Positions 61,578-64,000 of a stretch of 64,000 bases of DNA are shown piece after piece. Numbering within the stretch: position 1 is the first letter of the stretch; each line of letters begins with the position of its first letter. The position numbers and the translations under genes were made by a program. The notes beneath the pieces were generated by a model. That model worked only from the letters and a program-made list of their open reading frames with translations. It was not told the DNA's origin and made no database searches. Source of the DNA: an uncultured Prevotellaceae bacterium (GTDB lineage: Bacteria > Bacteroidota > Bacteroidia > Bacteroidales > Muribaculaceae); NCBI GenBank assembly GCA_900317325.1, contig ONGE01000003.1, forward strand, positions 57,159-121,158. The letters run 5' to 3'.

Positions 61578-61585
61578 CAAAGATA
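61578..61585 (-). promoter_or_regulatory. -7 box for immunity copy A
   Basis: Minus-strand TATCTTTG, 12 nt before the ATG, touching the stop of copy B. Its position matches that of the box for copy B. Confidence 0.55.
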
Positions 61586-62044
61586 CTATTTTTCATGATT
61601 GACGTCGAGAACTGCAGCATCGCTTTTGCGAAGTCTTATTTCGGCGCATCCACCAACCCTGCCTTTAGGCAACGATCCTCGTACAATCCACACCGTGTCA
61701 CTTTCAAGTTCAGCAACGAAAGGCTGCTCGGTATAAATCTGCGACCCATAGATGGGATACCAGACACTTTCGGCAATCTTAATGGCCGTTTCCTTGTCTG
61801 GCACCATGCCACGTCTCAGAGCCTTGACTCTTCCATAGCCCTCAAAATAGGGCCGGATGCGAGGAATATCTTCCCGCATGTCAATAAATGAAATTGAATC
61901 TTCCTCCATTGAATCTTCCTCCACAAGGATATAAAATCCTGTTTCGTCAAACTTTATGTTGCTTGGCCGCTGGCAACCCAGCAGCCCCAATGATAGGGCA
62001 ACCCAGATGATACACACAAATAAACTAACTTTCGTCATATTCAT
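61586..62044 (-). CDS. NTF2-fold immunity-like lipoprotein, copy B
   Basis: 152 residues, same architecture as copy A: lipoprotein signal with Cys24, then MVPDKETAIKIAESVWYPIYG, PFVAELESDTVW and VGGCAEIRLRKSDAAVLDV. The eight extra residues come from a 15-nt direct duplication at 61893-61922 (ATTGAATCTTCCTCC twice), giving repeated E-E-D-S. The two genes are highly similar at the DNA level over most of their length, so the duplication is recent. The lipid anchor suggests protection in the periplasm. Confidence 0.82.
   Translation of the reverse strand: MNMTKVSLFVCIIWVALSLGLLGCQRPSNIKFDETGFYILVEEDSMEEDSISFIDMREDIPRIRPYFEGYGRVKALRRGMVPDKETAIKIAESVWYPIYGSQIYTEQPFVAELESDTVWIVRGSLPKGRVGGCAEIRLRKSDAAVLDVNHEK
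61893..61922. repeat. 15-bp tandem duplication inside immunity copy B
   Basis: ATTGAATCTTCCTCC occurs twice head to tail. Copy A has no second unit here. The insertion keeps the frame. Confidence 0.85.
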
Positions 62045-62055
62045 TTATTTTTGGG

Positions 62056-62063
62056 CAAAAATA
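62056..62063 (-). promoter_or_regulatory. -7 box for immunity copy B
   Basis: Minus-strand TATTTTTG, 11 nt before the ATG at 62044. Confidence 0.55.
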
Positions 62064-62285
62064 CTTGTTTTTGGCGACAAAAACAAGGAGAATGAAGTTT
62101 TTTCAAACAGTTGAAATACAGTGTTTCGCTAAAGGCGAAATTAAACCTCACTAATCATCAATAAAAAAAGACGGTATTATTTGTTTACCTGGCCATCGCT
62201 GGCAAAGCATCACTAGAATCATTCATTTTGCAGCCCATTCGGGAAAATATTTGTATCTCACTCGCCGCCAATGACATAATTATTA

Positions 62286-62293
62286 TATATTTG
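62286..62293 (+). promoter_or_regulatory. -7 box for the GH9 gene
   Basis: TATATTTG, 20 nt before the ATG at 62314. Confidence 0.5.
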
Positions 62294-62313
62294 TACCAAA
62301 ATATTACTGAATT

Positions 62314-63987
62314 ATGAAACAAGTGTTAACATTAGCCATTGCAGCCTTGACGGCCATCACGTTGACCGCCCAGAGCGAAAGCATCCGAATCAATCAAGTT
62401 GCATTTTATCCGCAACAGTCCAAAATCGCGGTCATCGAGGGCTCTAAAGCCAAAAAGATGACTATCAAAAACACGGCCGACGGCAAACGTGGGGGCAAAG
62501 CCAAGGCCTTGAGGACCAGCACCTCGCCGTGGTCGAACAAGAAACGCACCATCGTCGAAATCATGGGTATTACCGCCCCCGGCACCTATGAACTGAGCGT
62601 CAATGGCCAAAAGACCCGCTTTGACGTGCAGCCTCACGCATTGAACAGCATAGCTCGCGCTGCGTTAAAGGCCTTCTACCTCAACCGCTCGGGCATCGCC
62701 ATCGACGGCAAACATGCCGGTGTTTATGCCCGTCCCTTAGGACATCCCGACACCGAGGTCATGATTCATCCATCGGCAGTTTCGCCTGGCCGACCTGCAG
62801 GCTCCATCATATCCTCGCCGCTGGGCTGGTATGATGCCGGCGACTACAACAAGTATATCGTCAACTCATCCTATTCGGTGGGACTGATGCTCATGGCCTA
62901 TGAGCAGAACAAAGCGTATTTCAATCGTCTCAACGCCGACATTCCCGAGAGTGGCAACAGCACTGCAGACCTGCTCGACGAGCTCATGTTTAATCTCAAG
63001 TGGATGATCACCATGCAGGATCCCTATGACGGAGGTGTTTACCACAAATTGACGACGCCCAATTTCGAGGGTTTTGTCATGCCCACCGATTGTCACCAAC
63101 AGCGCTTTGTGGTGCAAAAGAGTGTGACCGCCAGCTATGACTTTGCTGCTGTAATGGCACTTGCCGCACGCATCTACAAGGGCAACAAAGACTATCCTGC
63201 ATTTGCCGAGCAGGCCCAAAAAGCCGCTTTGGCCGCCTATCACTGGGCCGAACTCAATCCTGAGGCCGTCTATGACCAAGACAAGATGAACAAGGAGTTT
63301 GACCCCGATGTGACCACAGGCACCTACGGCGACAACGATGCCAGCGACGAACATTTGTGGGCTGCTACCGAGCTGTTCCTGCTCACGGGCGACGAGTTCT
63401 TCCTTAAAGCCGCCCAGCCTTTGCGTGAGCGCGGATTCTCACAACCCGGTTGGGGAAATGTCACCGGACTTGCCATGTATTCATGGATTACCTGCGGCGA
63501 CGACAAAACCGGCATGCCCCTGAAGGCCTCGCCGTTCAATACGCCCGCCGGTAATCATGCCAATGACTACGGTTGGGGTTGCCTGTCCGAGTGCTTCTGC
63601 ACCAGTGGTCTTGCCCACCTGTACTGCTACCGTGCCACGGGCGACAAGAAATATCTTGAAGCGGCCCTCCAAAATGCCGATTATGTTTTAGGCCGTAATG
63701 CCACAGGATACTGCTATGTGACCGGCTACGGCCACAAGCCCCCCAAGAACATCCACCACCGCATTTCGTCGGCCGACGGCATTGATGCCCCCATGCCCGG
63801 CCTGCTCGCCGGCGGCCCCAATCCTGGCCAACAGGACAATGGTGACGGCAGTCTGCCTTACCCGTCCAAGCAACCCGATGAGTCCTACATCGACGCTACA
63901 GGCTCCTATGCCAGCAACGAAATTGCCATCAACTGGAATGCCTCGTTGGTATCGCTTCTGGGCTGGATTGATGCCGAGATGAAATAA
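62314..63987 (+). CDS. GH9 family glycosidase (endoglucanase-like)
   Basis: 557 residues with a signal peptide ending near residue 19 (LTAQ). Residues 22-107 form the N-terminal immunoglobulin-like domain (CelD_N) and 112-557 the (alpha/alpha)6 barrel. GH9 active-site blocks are intact: D174-A-G-D177 (GWYDAGDYNKY), IHHR near 488 and the acid E536 (YASNEIAINWN). GH9 enzymes cut beta-1,4-glucan or mixed-linkage glucan; in gut Bacteroidales they take plant hemicellulose fragments. No SusC/SusD genes are in view, but the window ends 13 nt later. Confidence 0.93.
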   Translation: MKQVLTLAIAALTAITLTAQSESIRINQVAFYPQQSKIAVIEGSKAKKMTIKNTADGKRGGKAKALRTSTSPWSNKKRTIVEIMGITAPGTYELSVNGQKTRFDVQPHALNSIARAALKAFYLNRSGIAIDGKHAGVYARPLGHPDTEVMIHPSAVSPGRPAGSIISSPLGWYDAGDYNKYIVNSSYSVGLMLMAYEQNKAYFNRLNADIPESGNSTADLLDELMFNLKWMITMQDPYDGGVYHKLTTPNFEGFVMPTDCHQQRFVVQKSVTASYDFAAVMALAARIYKGNKDYPAFAEQAQKAALAAYHWAELNPEAVYDQDKMNKEFDPDVTTGTYGDNDASDEHLWAATELFLLTGDEFFLKAAQPLRERGFSQPGWGNVTGLAMYSWITCGDDKTGMPLKASPFNTPAGNHANDYGWGCLSECFCTSGLAHLYCYRATGDKKYLEAALQNADYVLGRNATGYCYVTGYGHKPPKNIHHRISSADGIDAPMPGLLAGGPNPGQQDNGDGSLPYPSKQPDESYIDATGSYASNEIAINWNASLVSLLGWIDAEMK

Positions 63988-64000
63988 CCCACCGATTAAA

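Noticed and set aside
47731-63987. GH89 and GH9 genes as parts of polysaccharide utilisation loci
   Set aside because: No SusC/SusD pair, sigma/anti-sigma or hybrid sensor lies next to either gene within the window.

Overview
This window is chromosomal DNA of a Gram-negative gut-type Bacteroidales bacterium. The phylum call rests on many promoter boxes of the form TAnnTTTG (the Bacteroidota -7 element), a PorZ-like protein with a type IX secretion C-terminal domain, DUF4251, DUF1343, DUF6056 and DUF4271 proteins, and the gene order DUF4271-hemD-rnpA-yidD-TatD. The genus cannot be fixed from the sequence; Muribaculaceae or Prevotellaceae are plausible.

Layout. 1-440 is the start of a CotH-like protein, on the minus strand. 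943-10241 is a seven-gene minus-strand run that reads, in transcription order: a DUF1343/NamZ-like exo-muramidase lipoprotein, a sodium:solute symporter, a WYL regulator, three tandem paralogous serine hydrolases joined by 4-nt overlaps, and a XerD-type recombinase. This looks like a peptidoglycan-fragment salvage locus. 10415-15679 is a plus-strand operon of three exported proteins ending in a 1192-residue TPR-CHAT caspase-like protein. 15757-21171 (minus) holds a DUF6056 membrane protein, frr, a GT2 glycosyltransferase, an M16 peptidase and an XRE/S24 regulator. 21383-34206 (plus) holds a second CotH protein, a FlK-like thioesterase, a thioredoxin-like protein, TfoX-N, beta-carbonic anhydrase, a decayed RhuM/Fic gene, a DMT transporter, a DUF4143 ATPase, small metabolic genes and sbcDC.

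34358-40577 (minus) holds DUF4251, porZ, an aminotransferase, and a DUF4160-DUF2442 pair read into a lipid A-type acyltransferase. 40886-42432 (plus) holds a bile-acid:sodium-symporter-like transporter and a hotdog thioesterase. 42425-47607 (minus) holds lpxB, folA, thyA, DUF2752, a GYF/CD225-like protein, outer-membrane phospholipase A and DUF554. 47731-57990 holds a GH89 alpha-N-acetylglucosaminidase, a TonB-C protein, a TPR regulator, a LOG protein, the DUF4271-hemD-rnpA-yidD-TatD block and a MalY/PatB aminotransferase.

58249-61000 starts with tRNA-Lys(CTT). Two degenerate copies of the tRNA 3' end plus its terminator follow at about 59.3 and 60.9 kb. They bracket an outer-membrane barrel gene and a second DUF4143 ATPase, which is the scar expected from repeated site-specific insertion. 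Beyond lie two tandem NTF2-fold immunity lipoproteins and a GH9 glycosidase.

The most unusual non-coding structure is a set of degenerate tandem repeats with a 7-nt period at about nine gene junctions. Their sequences differ, but nearly all put stop codons in every frame. No CRISPR array, rRNA, complete insertion sequence or prophage is visible.
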